DNA of 64,000 nucleotides, taken from the NCBI GenBank assembly GCA_947359465.1, contig OX375872.1, forward strand, positions 140,627,608-140,691,607, written 5' to 3'. Source of the DNA: Metellina segmentata (lineage: Eukaryota; Arthropoda; Arachnida; Araneae; Tetragnathidae). Position numbers and translations under genes: made by a program. The notes below the pieces were generated by a model. The model had not been told where the DNA came from. It did no database searches and saw nothing but the letters and a program-made list of their open reading frames with translations. Below are positions 10,545 to 22,178 of the stretch, piece after piece (the stretch's first letter is position 1; every line of letters starts with the position of its first letter).

Positions 10545-12562
10545 TAGGACTGAGCAATGTATCAGTACTTTGTTAGATATTGATATAAAGTAGACATCAA
10601 GAAACCAGTGTCACTATTTTCAGTTTAGCGATGAATCGTGATGTGTATTGAGTGATCTACGCATGTGCAGTATTTATGGATCAAACGATGTACGATTATG
10701 CATTTTTTCTTGCAATGTCTGCCCAAACCGATATGGATTGAACGACATACACATGCGCAGTATTTAAACGGTTTCAGCCTAAACAGATAGATTAGGGTGT
10801 CTTCGTAAACTAATGTGGATTGCAAATTTGCACATGCGCTGTATTGGAACTGATCTGTATAGTTACGAAGTCGAATATCGGCATTTTCTATTCTGATGTG
10901 ATTGGTTATTAGCACATGCATGAAAACTGGTCAATTTCTCTTGCAATGAAATCGATTTGCGTTTACTGAATAGAATGTTTTACCATTTTGCAATCCATTT
11001 ACATCCATCCGAGATTTTTCTATTTACTTCATGTTTCATAAGAATTTTTTTGTATGCGTGTTTTCTAATATATTTTCAGAACAGCATTAGAAGAAAAAAT
11101 CACGAACTTTTAAATTTTGCAACATGTTATATATATGAAGCCCGAACTTGGGACCAATGCAGTCGTATTTTTAGATTAAGAATGCAAGCGCATTTCAAGA
11201 ATAATTCGCATTTCATAAAACAATTAATTTATGAGGATGAAATAAAGATATTATTTAAATTTTTAGCATTATATCTAACTTAAGTTTTTTTCTACTGTAT
11301 GCAACAAAAATATTTGCATTGTGTTTGGGAATTTATAACTTCTTCCAAATCTGCTGAAATTAACAAAACACCAGTAGTAAAGTATAGGGTATTAACAGTT
11401 ATTTGTCACATGTATGTACTATTTATTACGGAAATATCTGTATACAGTCAAACCTTGTTAGCATGCTTAACATAAACTGTTCTGAATTCTTGTCAAAATT
11501 TATAACAGTAATATTATCCTATTCTTCATGGATAGCTGAAACTAATTTCAACACCCGTTAATGTTTTGTCTTTGGTGCTCATGTTTACATTGTTTGGCCA
11601 AATTTAATTTTGGTTAAAATTTTTTGTACACCCACGTATCCATGAAATAAGTTTTGTTTCATGAAATTGTTTTAATGTAAACAGCACAGCATTACCCGTG
11701 AGCTCTTTTCGTTGGGTCAGGTGTGACTACTGCTCGCTAACCCCAGGTGATTGCTACGGATTCCCATTTGGTTTGTGAATTCATAGCCTATTGGATAAAA
11801 GCCATCAAGGCGTTGCCCGTGCTTCATGCATGCAGTAATTTGCTTTGCAAACCAACACCACTGGCAATGTGACCACCACGAAAAGAACTGTCACAGGCAA
11901 TGCCCATTTGGTTTACAAAGCAAAACAATACCACGGGTAACTCCGTTATGGCTGTTATCGAATAGGCTATAAATTCCCATTTGTTTTCGAAGCAAACCAA
12001 CCAAGAAGACCTCGTCATTGTCAAATGCAGCCAAATTCGAATTGCGAAGAGATCCAATCGGCGTGACGTCACAATCTCTTGTGAAAATATAAATATTTAG
12101 TTGAAAAATTGTTTATTAAAAGAAAATCAAACGTATGAGATGGAAGCTAATCTAGTGTAAACTTTTCCGCAGATTTTAAATCCGTTAAAATTTTCAATCT
12201 ATCTTTAACGATCCCGAATTTACAAATTTTTTAAAATTTTATTTGTTTTGCTATCCTTTGCTGGAATTACTTGAGTGCAGGAATGGAATCTGATTTCTCG
12301 ACCACGATCAAGGTCAAATTCGCATGGGAAAAAATATAAAAGTTAAAAATTATTTATTTAAAGAAAATAATTTTTAGGTATTGATCTAATATGAAACTTT
12401 TCGCAGATTTTAAATCCATCGAAAATTTAATCCTTACCAAACACTTCCTTTTATAATACAGATAAAGTATTTAAAATTGTAACAACAGCAAATTGACCTT
12501 ACAATAAGGCGCTATGACAATCTAATATTGAGATGTAAAAATTCCGACATTGCCCAGTCCTA
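10545..12562. mobile_element. Non-autonomous hAT-like element (copy A)
   Basis: The ends are TAGGACTGAGCAATGTATCA at 10545 and, reversed, TGCCCAGTCCTA ending at 12562. The internal sequence matches copy B (25396-26498) over several hundred bases, for example around CAATCCATTTACATCCATCC. The putative flanking 8-mers (CTTGTAGG, CTTATGAG) agree at only five positions, so the duplication is degraded. No transposase was seen. A Helitron is nested at about 11685-12462. Confidence 0.7.
11685..12462 (-). mobile_element. Helitron family 1, 3' hairpin missing
   Basis: The 5' end at 12462 reads TCTGTATTATAAAAGGAAGT on the minus strand and is followed by T. Internal family words include AAATCCGTTAAAATTT near a cluster of GCAAACCAA/TTGGTTTGC palindromes, plus TGACGTCACAATCTCTTGTG. 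The terminal CTAGCCAC hairpin is absent, so the left border is approximate. Confidence 0.6.
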
Positions 12563-13130
12563 CTTATGAGAGTCCAGGAAATGTGAAATGTCTTGTTCTG
12601 TGATGTAGATCATGCCAAGCCTGTTGAGGGTTTCATATATTTGTGATAATGATGTATATTTTAAACAGTTAGGATGCACATCGGAGCAGAATCTTGCCAT
12701 ATAAAATCTAACGAACTATTAAAAAGAACAGTATGTACAGCATACTCCCATACATGATTTGGCAGAATTGTCCCTAGAGCTGGGGCCCAGGAAATATGAT
12801 ACATTGTTTTGATCTCTGATGTGGAATCGTGTCAAGCCTGTTGAGGATCACATGTTTGTGGGGCTGGGGATTGATACATATTCTAACCAGAACTGTTTTA
12901 TTTGATTTGATTTCACTTGGATTGCTAGTCTTGTCTCAATAACAGTAGAACTGTTTCCTTTGTACGGTATCTTATTCATTTCTGGAAAGATCTGAATAGT
13001 GCACATCACACACAACAGAACCTTACCATAAGGAATCCAATGAACTCGTAGAACAGTATGTGCTACAGGGCTCTCACACATGGTGGGTTGCTAGAATAGA
13101 GCCCTAGACTTTCTGAGGCCCCAAAGATCC

Positions 13131-15692
13131 TTTTTAACTTTACTTTTTCGAAATTTATAAATCTTTGACTAATTTATAGAAGAGCGATACAAGTGCAAAA
13201 AGTAAAAGTATGTGTGAACATTTAGTACTAGCATTATACATTTTAATTTAGTGAGGGACCTCTTCATCTGAACTGTTTCAGACACCCATTTACTAGTTCT
13301 AGAACTCTTCATATCTGGTATTGGGGCCCATTATTTAATCTGTTTGTTAGGGCCTAGTGTATGTACAGTAAAAAGTGCCATAGGGTATACCGACACCTCT
13401 CCAATTCTTTCCATTTTGAGAGAATCCTTCAACATCAGATAATATGGATTCTTCAATGTTTTCTACATTGGTGCAATGCATAGTTTCAACCATACTAGAC
13501 ACCATTCAATTTACTACATCAGCTATGCTTTCAAATGTTTAAATCCTTAAAGTTATAGAATCTCATTTTTAAAATTTACTTTCTCTTATTTCTAAAGAAT
13601 ATTAAGTGTTGTGTACAAATTACTATATACTTTTGGCAGCAGACTGGTATCACAAGGAACTATCAAAAATGAGCTATTTAAAAAAACCATTGGAATTCTG
13701 ATGTTGCTGTATACATGTTAAGATGGAGTTTTATTAAATGTATTGTTATGTATTAGAATTGGATTTATTTCTATTTTTCTTCACAACACAACAGTAAAAG
13801 GATTGTTGATTCTCCCTTAGATTAAAAGAACTTAAATATTGAGAAATAGTTCTTTCAATCTTTCATATGGTTCACTTGAAAATGAGAGGAACATCTTATA
13901 CATAAATCTAGTTTTCAAAGCATAATTATGAAAAATAACTACCCATGAACTAATTTTTTTCTAAATGAAAATTAATGTGAAATTCTGGATTTAGCTTTCT
14001 TAATGTCAAAATTTTATTCAGCAACTTAAATATAATTCACTCTTTTCTTATTACCAAGAATATATTCCCAGCTTACAAGAGAAGTTGAGGTTAAAATTTT
14101 CCAAGATGTGATATTTTTAGCTAAGCTAAACCAGAATGTTGTGATCTTCAGATTGATGAAGTCCACTAAGTTATTTTTCTTTGTATAAAGGTTGGGGAAT
14201 TGTTCCTGGACTAACATCAGACCATTGTGTTGCTCCAGTATGACATTAATTAAATACCTACCTACATCTTTGCATAAAGGTTCAATTTCTTTAGAAACGG
14301 AGTAGAATTTTGCATTATCAGAATCATGGAATGCATTAGTAAACTGACGATATTAAGTGTTCCTCGTATCTGGGTAAATATATTTATTAACTTAATAGAA
14401 ATATTAATTGCATTAAGTATTCTTTTCTTAATTTGTAACATTCAGTGAGTCATTTTTGTTTTCCTTTTATCAAACTTTTTGCTAGTCTAGAAAATATAAG
14501 CATTTCTTTGACTATTTAGTTGTAGATTTAAAGTATATAACAATTGTAAGTAAACATAACTAAAAATCTACCTACAAGCCACATACTTTGTTACACTGAA
14601 AGACAACTTACTGCTCATTAATTCAGTTGATTTCAAACAAACGTTTTGCTGAAAATATTGACTATTCATCAAGTCGCATTAAAGAAAAGAGGTGGTTCAA
14701 TAACATGAACCAGATTGTTATAAACTGATCACTCAATACGTATGACAAATAGATTGATATCTTGATAACATTTAGCTGTCAAATTTTACCTTTCAGGGGC
14801 ACAAGTTATAATTCTTAATTTCAAGTTTGCGTTTCATTAGTGAAAAATATTGGTTGTTTTCCATTTAGAATTTATTTTATTGAGTTAATTTTGATTAATT
14901 TTAAATTAAAAAAATTCGAATTAGTTGTAAAATATTTGTTTCTGGACCCTGAAAGCAGTTATTTTCAACAGGCTAAAGCTATAATGCTGTTTTGAAGTAT
15001 AAAAAATAATCGTATTTGTGAAACTGAAAGGCGTATTTTTAAAATATAACATCCTAATCGATTTTAATTGTAAGATGCATGTCCAGAATTTACAATTGAG
15101 TTATGCATATGCAGTTTCCCTATTCAAAATTGTATTTACTCAAATGCCATAATCTTTGATTTGATACACATGTAAACAATGAAGATGCTATGTTTAAGAT
15201 GGAGGTTTGTGATTTTAAGATGTTCACTACAGCAATTAAGAAAGTAATTCAATATAAGATTAAAGCTTTCATAAATATTTTCACATTTCTCAAACAAATC
15301 AAAATTATTATGAAATCACTAAAAATTGTGGAATGTGTCATGATTTGTAAATAGTTCCATAATTTACAAAGAATGGTCATATTGGTATTTAAGTTTGTCT
15401 GAAAATGATAGACAAATAGAATTATGTTAGTTGCACAAGAATTTAGCAGTCAGAAGCAAGATATATTTTTTAAGGGAGTCTCATTTGCATCCTTTAAAAT
15501 TGCAAGGAAATAAGATAAGATGAGATATTCTTAAAAGTGAATTTTTAATATCAATTGAAGGCACCTTCACAAAAAGGATTTTTGTGAAAATATTTCACTA
15601 AATTCCATTAAGTCAATTTATTCAGCTTTTAACAGTTTAAATATTAAAAAATGCATTCACAATTTAGTAAGCTTTCAAAGAGACATGTGTTC
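13131..15692. other. AT-rich intergenic DNA
   Basis: No gene was recognised apart from a 3' SINE scrap at about 14195-14265 (CCAGTATGACATTAATTAAATACC). Confidence 0.45.
14195..14265 (+). repeat. SINE 3' fragment
   Basis: It contains the terminal SINE words TGTGTTGCTCCAGT and GACATTAATTAA, and the rest of the body is missing. Confidence 0.55.
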
Positions 15693-15698
15693 TTTATT
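15693..15698 (-). terminator. Polyadenylation signal for HIGD2A
   Basis: AATAAA on the minus strand (TTTATT on plus), about 58 bases downstream of the HIGD2A stop codon. Confidence 0.55.
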
Positions 15699-15756
15699 CA
15701 GTTGCCTATATACACTGAATCTTTACAATTTACACGAAACAAGCTTACATGAAAAG

Positions 15757-15929
15757 CTAACTTTTAGTTGGCTTTGTTTTGGATGCTAGTAAAATTCCAA
15801 GGATTAAAGCACCAACAGTAAACCCTTGGCATGCAACTCTTGCCCTCATCATGAGCTGTGACCGTTTTTTATTTCCCGATTTCATTGAATACACACCAGC
15901 AGTTAATGCTATAGTTGTAGCAACAATTC
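15757..15929 (-). CDS. HIGD2A: HIG1 domain family member 2A, exon 2
   Basis: Second and last coding exon of HIGD2A, a small inner-membrane mitochondrial protein that helps assemble or stabilise cytochrome c oxidase and respiratory supercomplexes. The exon follows a clear acceptor (TATGCTTTCAG, ending at 15930). It opens with the two bases that complete a Gly codon split by a phase-1 intron. It encodes two predicted membrane helices (IVATTIALTAGVYSM and GFTVGALILGILLAS) around the conserved loop KKRSQLMMRARVACQ, the HIG_1_N signature. The stop is TAG at 15757-15759. Together with exon 1 the protein is 108 residues, close to the human length of 106. Confidence 0.93.
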
Positions 15930-16849
15930 CTGAAAGCATAAAACATTAGAAAATTCTGTACTAAAAAGTAAATTAGTTATTTACAACACAAGAAATTAAT
16001 GTTTAAGGATTTTCCTATATTTCTAAAAAGTTTCATCGAACAAGTTCATAGGATTTTTAGAAAATTATAAAGAACTACGAAAAGTAGATAAACCTTTCCC
16101 TACGCTTCAGTCATTAAATAATCTAAAGGTGAAGATTTAAACTAATAAAATTATTTATTATACTTAAATCTTTATACATTAAATTCTGGGCAAACCATGT
16201 GAGAAATTTATAATTCTGGTTACCTATTGCTTTGATTTAATTAAACAAGACTTTACTTTTGTAGAAACTGGTATTTAATAATTGCTAACATTACAGGGTT
16301 CACAATTACTTAAACAATTTTTATAAAGGCAAGACAAACACAATTTTGTAAAGAGTTGCACATGATAATAGAGTAATTAATTAATTTAATTTGAGTTGAA
16401 AGAAGTGAATATTTGAATAATTTTCTATTAAAACCTCATTTTCAAGGATATTGCAGAAATGAACCTGAAGTTTATTTTACATATATATATACTAGCATGT
16501 GTATGAGTCCGCATTTCTTCCTCTTATATTTCAAATAACCGCTACTAAAACGCATTATGACATTTAAAGCTCATCGAGGAAAGCGATATTCTCTATCAAT
16601 TTCAAGGGCGATAGTTACAAAGAAAATAGGAAGAATATTTTTAGATCGTGTGAATAAATGATAATCACCCAGCTTTATACTGTTATTCCACAAATTGATG
16701 TTGGAAGCTTTCCAGAAGGATAATCCTTGTGATGATATTTCCAAGTACAATGAAAACAAGATGTGCAGTTGAAGAGAAACTCACTTTTTATTGCAATTTA
16801 AAAACAAGATTTATTTCTGTTTTTAAATATTGAAGGTTAAATGAGATTT

Positions 16850-16915
16850 CATGATGCCCGGACTGTCGCTAATAGCCCGTTGTGTTGCTACAGTACAACG
16901 TTATTTTAACTACCT
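16850..16915 (+). repeat. SINE 3' fragment
   Basis: It contains CGCTAATAGCCCGTTGTGTTGCT and the end region of the SINE; the body is missing. It lies in the HIGD2A intron. Confidence 0.6.
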
Positions 16916-17173
16916 TCTTACTTCGAACACATATGTAGACAGTGCAACAGAATAGCCAGGATTTTTTCTAAAGGGGTCTAAAATTAGAAGTTTTAAACCC
17001 TTCAATGAATATATGAATCGTGTGTATAGTGTTTCTATTCCTCTGAAGAGTTCACGCGTATAAATCGTTCTACAATCCGTAGTCTTTCCTGCATCATCTA
17101 ACTAGTTTGGGCCTCTTGCCCAACAGAATCTTCCGTAGAATTATTTCCGACAATGGATGTGATTATTTAGTCA

Positions 17174-17775
17174 CTAGCCACTGCGTGGCTAGACCCGCGT
17201 TGACCACGGGCAACGCCGTGATGTAAGGTATTAATCTGGGGTAAAATTTTTCGCATATCTCAAATCTGTTGAAGATATATTCAATTACAAAGTTATATAT
17301 TTAAAGAAAATCACATTTTTAGGTATCAATCTAAACTGAAATTTTCCACAGATTTCAAATCCGTTGAAATTTTTGCTCTATCTTTAACGGTCCAGGAGAT
17401 AGAAAAAAGAACTGACTTCAGTTAAAAGATTTATTGTCTGGTTGGAAGTTTATTCGTCCGCGCAAATTCAAAGCAGAAATGAAAAAATAATTTTCTCCGC
17501 ATACTGCTGATGAAAAAAACTTGGCATGATTCCAAACCCTGACTGCAAGGTCACATGGGTAGAAAAAGTTCTCCATGTTTGAAAAAGCGATGGAGAATAA
17601 AACTATTGAATTCATTTAAAAATCTTCTAGATTGAATTTTAAAATTCGCCGCAACCCAAAAATTGCAAATAATTTGGACTATTTGTGTGCCAAATCTCAT
17701 TGCTGTAGGTGCCATAGAATTGTCAAGATTTTGCGGCCCCAAACTAACAAACACTTCCTTTTATAATATTAGAGA
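17174..17775 (-). mobile_element. Non-autonomous Helitron, family 1
   Basis: The 3' end at 17174 is the hairpin CTAGCCAC-TGC-GTGGCTAG, preceded by A. The 5' end at 17775 reads TCTCTAATATTATAAAAGGA on the minus strand, matching the copy at 59171. It abuts the Tc1 element directly on the right. Confidence 0.82.
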
Positions 17776-19129
17776 CACTCAAAGACAAAAAAAGTTGCAC
17801 TTGGAAGGAATTGTAAAAATTTAATGAAATTTACAAGGTTGGTAAAGTGCTTATGAATGAGTAAATGATTACAATTCGATACTGAAATATGCTAATTTTA
17901 TAAGAAAAATTCAAAAATATGGTACCATTAAGTGTGGCGTATGACTGCCAGTATTCCTAATGCAGCATGCCAAGCGCCTTGGTAGTGAGTCATACAAGCT
18001 CTTTATGAAGTCCTGCAACAGTCCATCCCATGCTGCTTGAACCCTGTCACTTAGTTCCAGCAGATTATGTGGTACGGGTGGAGTGGTGACATCTCGTGTA
18101 ATGTAATCCCATACATTCTTGATTGGAGACAGGTCTGGTGAGTATGCCAGCCATGATAAGATATCGTATAAGTTGTGTCATAGACAAGCTCTACAGACGG
18201 CAGCAATATGGGGTCGAGCATTGTCTTGTTGAAAAAGCGGGTGAACCTGCGAGTTCAGGAATGGGAGCATAACTAGCTATAAAATTTCTTGTTTTGTCAA
18301 AGCACCAGTAACAAATAGCAAAGGTGATTTGGCATCATACGAAATTGCGCCCCACACCATGACACCAGGTTTTCTGGACGTGCGACACTGCATAACAAAC
18401 CGTGAATTTGGCGCTGACCACGTTGCCTCCACACATGGATTCGATTGTCGTCTCCACAGACAGAAACAGGTTTCATCAGTGAAGATCATTCGATGACCCA
18501 TGTCCATCTGGCACGACACCATTCCAGTCTTTGACGGCGATGCAATACTGTTCAAAGCAGCTGTCGTAACGGTATACTTGAGTTTAGTCACACGTTGTGA
18601 AGCCGTCGACAAATGGTGCGATCATTTATAGGATGATTGAGAGGTTCCCACTGCCTGTTGGATGCATGCAACAGTGACTGTTGGATCAGTACGTGCATGT
18701 CTTACAAGACGTCGATCCTCTCTTGATCTGGTTATTCTGGGCCTTCCTGAGCTTGGTTGATGCTGGCATTTGTCTTGTTGTATCCACTGATGGCAACAAC
18801 GTGTGACAGTAACATATTACAACCAATATGTTGCGCAATCCACCAATTACTTGGCCTCTGTCAAACTCTCTCAGTTGCTTAAATTGCTTGCAAACTTATT
18901 CCCAAGGCATAACTCAATGAGAAACAATGTAACCAACACAACAGCATGAGTTGAAATGAATTTGCTGTGCTACTGAATGTACTTTTATGCCCCAGTATTC
19001 AGCATGTTCAAATGATTCTGAGAATTTGATCAGTTGCATCTCCAATGCAGATGCAGATGTACCACTCTTCCAAATTTCATATATACCAGCCAACTCCTTC
19101 CAGGTGCAATTTATTTTTGTCTTAGAGTG
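17776..19129 (-). mobile_element. Tc1/mariner element, degraded
   Basis: The ends are CACTCAAAGACAAAAA at 17776 and the inverted CACTCTAAGACAAAAA ending at 19129. The inverted repeats also share TTGCAC and TGGAAGGA. A TA follows the right end; the left side runs straight into a Helitron with no TA. A transposase relic lies between the ends on the minus strand. Confidence 0.8.
17940..18835 (-). pseudogene. Tc1-like transposase relic
   Basis: Read on the minus strand, the central block 18277-18612 shows IFTDETCFCLWRR with the first catalytic Asp, and PGVMVWGAISYD. Further downstream, in shifted frames, come FQQDNARPH with the second Asp, then SPDLSPIKNVWD. The third acidic residue, usually Glu in the PIE motif, is Lys here. 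Helix-turn-helix remnants lie toward 18835. Several frameshifts and stops show it is dead. Confidence 0.85.
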
Positions 19130-19639
19130 TATTTATATATGTTCTGGTTGGGTAAGTCTACATGTGTTTGATGAAGATTCAAAAATACCATTTGAAGTCA
19201 ATTAAAATATATACAAAGAATTAATCATACATCTTTAGGCTGTTAAGCCCAACTAAAGGAGGTGTCAAGATGAACGCGTCAATGAGCGCTTAGCAGCTGA
19301 TGAGTTTGCTCTCTCTGTTGCGCCTTCGTTCCGCCTTATCTGCACCGTGGCGCTGGCATCCCTATGATATTTTATAAAAAAGTATATATTCATAATTATT
19401 AGTTCATAGTGACATCAATGATACCCGTTTCTCATATATTACTAATCAGACTTCTGACAATGACGAAAGTTTTAAGATGATAAACACATACCCCCTTATT
19501 TCTCCACAAATTGTTAAGCTGCACACAATTAAACTTACTGGGTTGGGGATATTATTAGAAATTAACTCAGTGAACTTGGAAAATAAATACATATATTTTC
19601 AAAGTAATTGTTGAAAAGAGTAGAGAACAAAATGGCTCA

Positions 19640-20280
19640 AATGTTTTCTTTTTATTTCTAATGCTAGTCTTAAAAATACTAAATTTTAAAAAAAATGTTT
19701 TTTTTTTTTAATTTTATGTATTAATTTATCAATTAGATAAATATATTGCATGACATTTTTTAAATTTTAAAATGTCTCAAGAAATTCTCAATTTTTTTTG
19801 GAGTACTAGGGTGCTCCACCCCTGTTCGCCAACACTCCAACTAATAGTAATAAGATATCGATACAACAATTTTAACAAAAATTTCCTGATTTTTCACGAA
19901 TTCAAAAAAATACTATCAGGAACCAAATTGAAATTTCTAAAAATACTCGACGAGCTGCAAAAATTCACATTGAAAGATAATCTAGAATCTAGCATCTAAA
20001 AAAAACTCATGCCTGAAGACTGAAAATTTGTATGTGTTTTGCTCACTTACAGTAGAAATTTCGCTTTTTTTTTACTTTGATACTTAATGCTACCTAAATT
20101 GATAGCTGCATCGGAAAAAAATCTTCTCCGTCTTGTTCCCTGTACAATTTTGAACAAACCATGTTAATTTCGTAATTTTCTGATCCGTACTTTCTCAGGA
20201 AACCGTCTAAGAATTGAGAGAAAAAAAGCGAGTTTTCAATCCAGCAACTGCTGATGCATCTTTTTTTCAATAGAGATATT
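19640..20280 (-). repeat. Fragment related to the Helitron at 34326-36078
   Basis: Inverted match to 34395-34935: both share AAACCGTCTAAGAAT/ATTCTTAGACGGTTT, GATGCGGCTATTAG-like and GCTCGTCGAG words in the same order. No terminal hairpin is visible in this copy. It lies near the 5' end of the HIGD2A intron. Confidence 0.65.
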
Positions 20281-20310
20281 TTTGGAAAATATTTATTTTT
20301 CTAAACTTAC

Positions 20311-20464
20311 CGATCGGGACAAATGGATTCTCTTTGATCTTTGAAACCATCTTTTTCCTGAAACCTGAATCCTCCTCATTTTGGTATTCACTAAGTTTTT
20401 TGTACGTTTCAATCCATTCTGCTCTCTCCTCCTCTGATGGTCCTGAATCTGAAGATTTTGACAT
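20311..20464 (-). CDS. HIGD2A: HIG1 domain family member 2A, exon 1
   Basis: First coding exon, starting at the ATG read from 20464. It encodes 51 residues plus one base, beginning MSKSSDSGPSEEE, and ends with KIKENPFVPI followed by the first base of a Gly codon. The donor GTAAGT follows at once. The ENPxVPIG motif is the canonical entry to the HIG1 domain and continues directly into exon 2 (IVATTIALTAG) across a phase-1 intron. The hydrophilic acidic N-terminus has no obvious cleavable presequence, as in other HIG1 proteins. No upstream promoter could be identified. Confidence 0.92.
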
Positions 20465-20907
20465 GTTTTAGATTCAGGTGCCAAGATTTAAAATCTAAAA
20501 TAAAGGACACCTTTTCAGATTTTTTAAATAAAGAATGTTAGACAAAACATCAAACTGTAAAAGATTTCATAACAGAATTTACAATTAATAGATTACATAG
20601 AATTTCACCTTTTATAATTTTTATACAAAAAAATACAGGCTCTTCCTTTCATTGTATTGTTGTCTTGTGTATGTGATCAAATATACCTTACTTTATTTAT
20701 TATAACTACAAAAGTGAAATACTTAGTTTCCACATTCAATAATTGTTTTTCTAAGAGACTCAGAGCTTAACATTTTTGTCTTGAGACAAATAAGGTTGAT
20801 GCTGCCTTCAATCAAAAAAAAATTTACAAATTCAAAATGAAGACAAAGCATAACTATTTAAAAAATTTGGATGAAATATACTGATTAAAGCAGACATTAC
20901 TCGGGTT
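20465..20907. other. Upstream flank of HIGD2A
   Basis: AT-rich sequence that should contain the HIGD2A promoter or 5' UTR; no specific element was recognised. Confidence 0.35.
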
Positions 20908-22178
20908 CAGGGCTTATAACAGGTTTAAGGTGTAAAAAAGTGACTAATCGAACAAAAAAAGTGACAAATAACAATAATGCCAAATCTATTCCCAATTTTT
21001 TTTTTTTTTAATAATTATTTTGTCTTTTTTTTATAAAGAGAAGAATGCACATTTTTAAAGTCTGTCTCTTCTGACCAGCATCATCTGAGACTTTTGCAGC
21101 CCCTTCAATCATTACCTGAGCTCTAGTGCTGCTCCCTTAAAATCTTATCATCTCCTTAAGTCTATCATTGGTTTCCTTTAATAATTTTGAAGCACTGTCC
21201 AACGCCTCACCCTCTTCCTTATACATAATTTTAAGTTTTCATTCTTCTTTTATTACCTTTCTTTTCTTTGCCAAATGCTTCAAGTCTTTCTTTTTATTTA
21301 AATATCCCTCTCGAATTTTTCTTGTGCCTTCCATTTTATATCTTCTAAATACTAATTGTAGGATTATGACTTTTGATGACTTATTTTGGGGGTGACTCCG
21401 AAGAGTGTCAGCACCGCGACTAATAGTCTATTGTACTGAGACCTCTGTTGATACACTAAAGACCAATTGTCGAAATAAATATCAGCATTAACATGATTGG
21501 AATGTTGCCCAGTTCCCAGGGTTCGATACAATGGTATCCCAGATATTCAAATTGTTGTGCTGAGTAAAAATCAGTCACACAATACATGTTTAGGATTTTC
21601 TTCTACCATCTAACAACCTCTACATAAATATAATATATGTAAGGTTGAGGTGTCTATTCGGAGTACAATGGCCAGTCAGAAGGCCAATAGCTACCCTGAT
21701 TTCTTTCCTGCTCAATTTCAGCAGTTTCCTCGATTTATTCCAGGGATATTGTTGATTGAGTTCTGGCTTGTCTTTGATCATTAGATTGAAGCCATGTATG
21801 GGAGGACTCAGCGAGGAGTAAACCTTTGGCAGTCCCTCTAACCACATTCATTGTAGTCTTTATATGTAACACTTACCATTGATTGGCACAAAATAAGGTT
21901 GATTGTCAAAATTTGCCAAGCTATTTTTGACCGGCATCAATGCATTGAGTGTGTGGTCTGACATTGATGCTGTCTTCCTGAGACTGAGAAGCCTCGTTCA
22001 ATGTCAGCACTACCATGAGAAGGTGACAGAGCAGCCTTCACTAGCTTTGACACAACGGATCCACACCACTAATGTCTTGCACAGTCTGAAGAACTGGTTC
22101 CAGTAAACATTATTCATTCTAGATCCTTCTTCCTCAAATCCTCTTGGGAGTAATTTCCCCTCAGTCCTTACTATGTCT

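Larger units (their letters stand above)
9690..13130. repeat. Degenerate tandem repeat array, interrupted
   Basis: At least four diverged units share an ordered set of words: AAGCCTGTTGAGGRTCACAT-like (about 9728, 10089, 12614, 12832), a GATGCATATTCTAAATG-like word, ACAGNACCTTACCAT, and ACATGGTGGGTTGCYRGA (about 10000, 10507, 13078; diverged near 12753). Units vary from about 220 to 500 bp. The hAT-like element at 10545-12562 splits the array. No coding role is apparent. Confidence 0.65.
15930..20310 (-). other. HIGD2A intron 1 (4381 bp)
   Basis: The intron has a GTAAGT donor (20305-20310 read on minus) and a TTTCAG acceptor. It contains a SINE 3' scrap (16850-16915), a Helitron (17174-17775), a Tc1 element (17776-19129) and a Helitron-related fragment (about 19640-20280). 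The rest is AT-rich with no recognisable feature. Confidence 0.85.
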
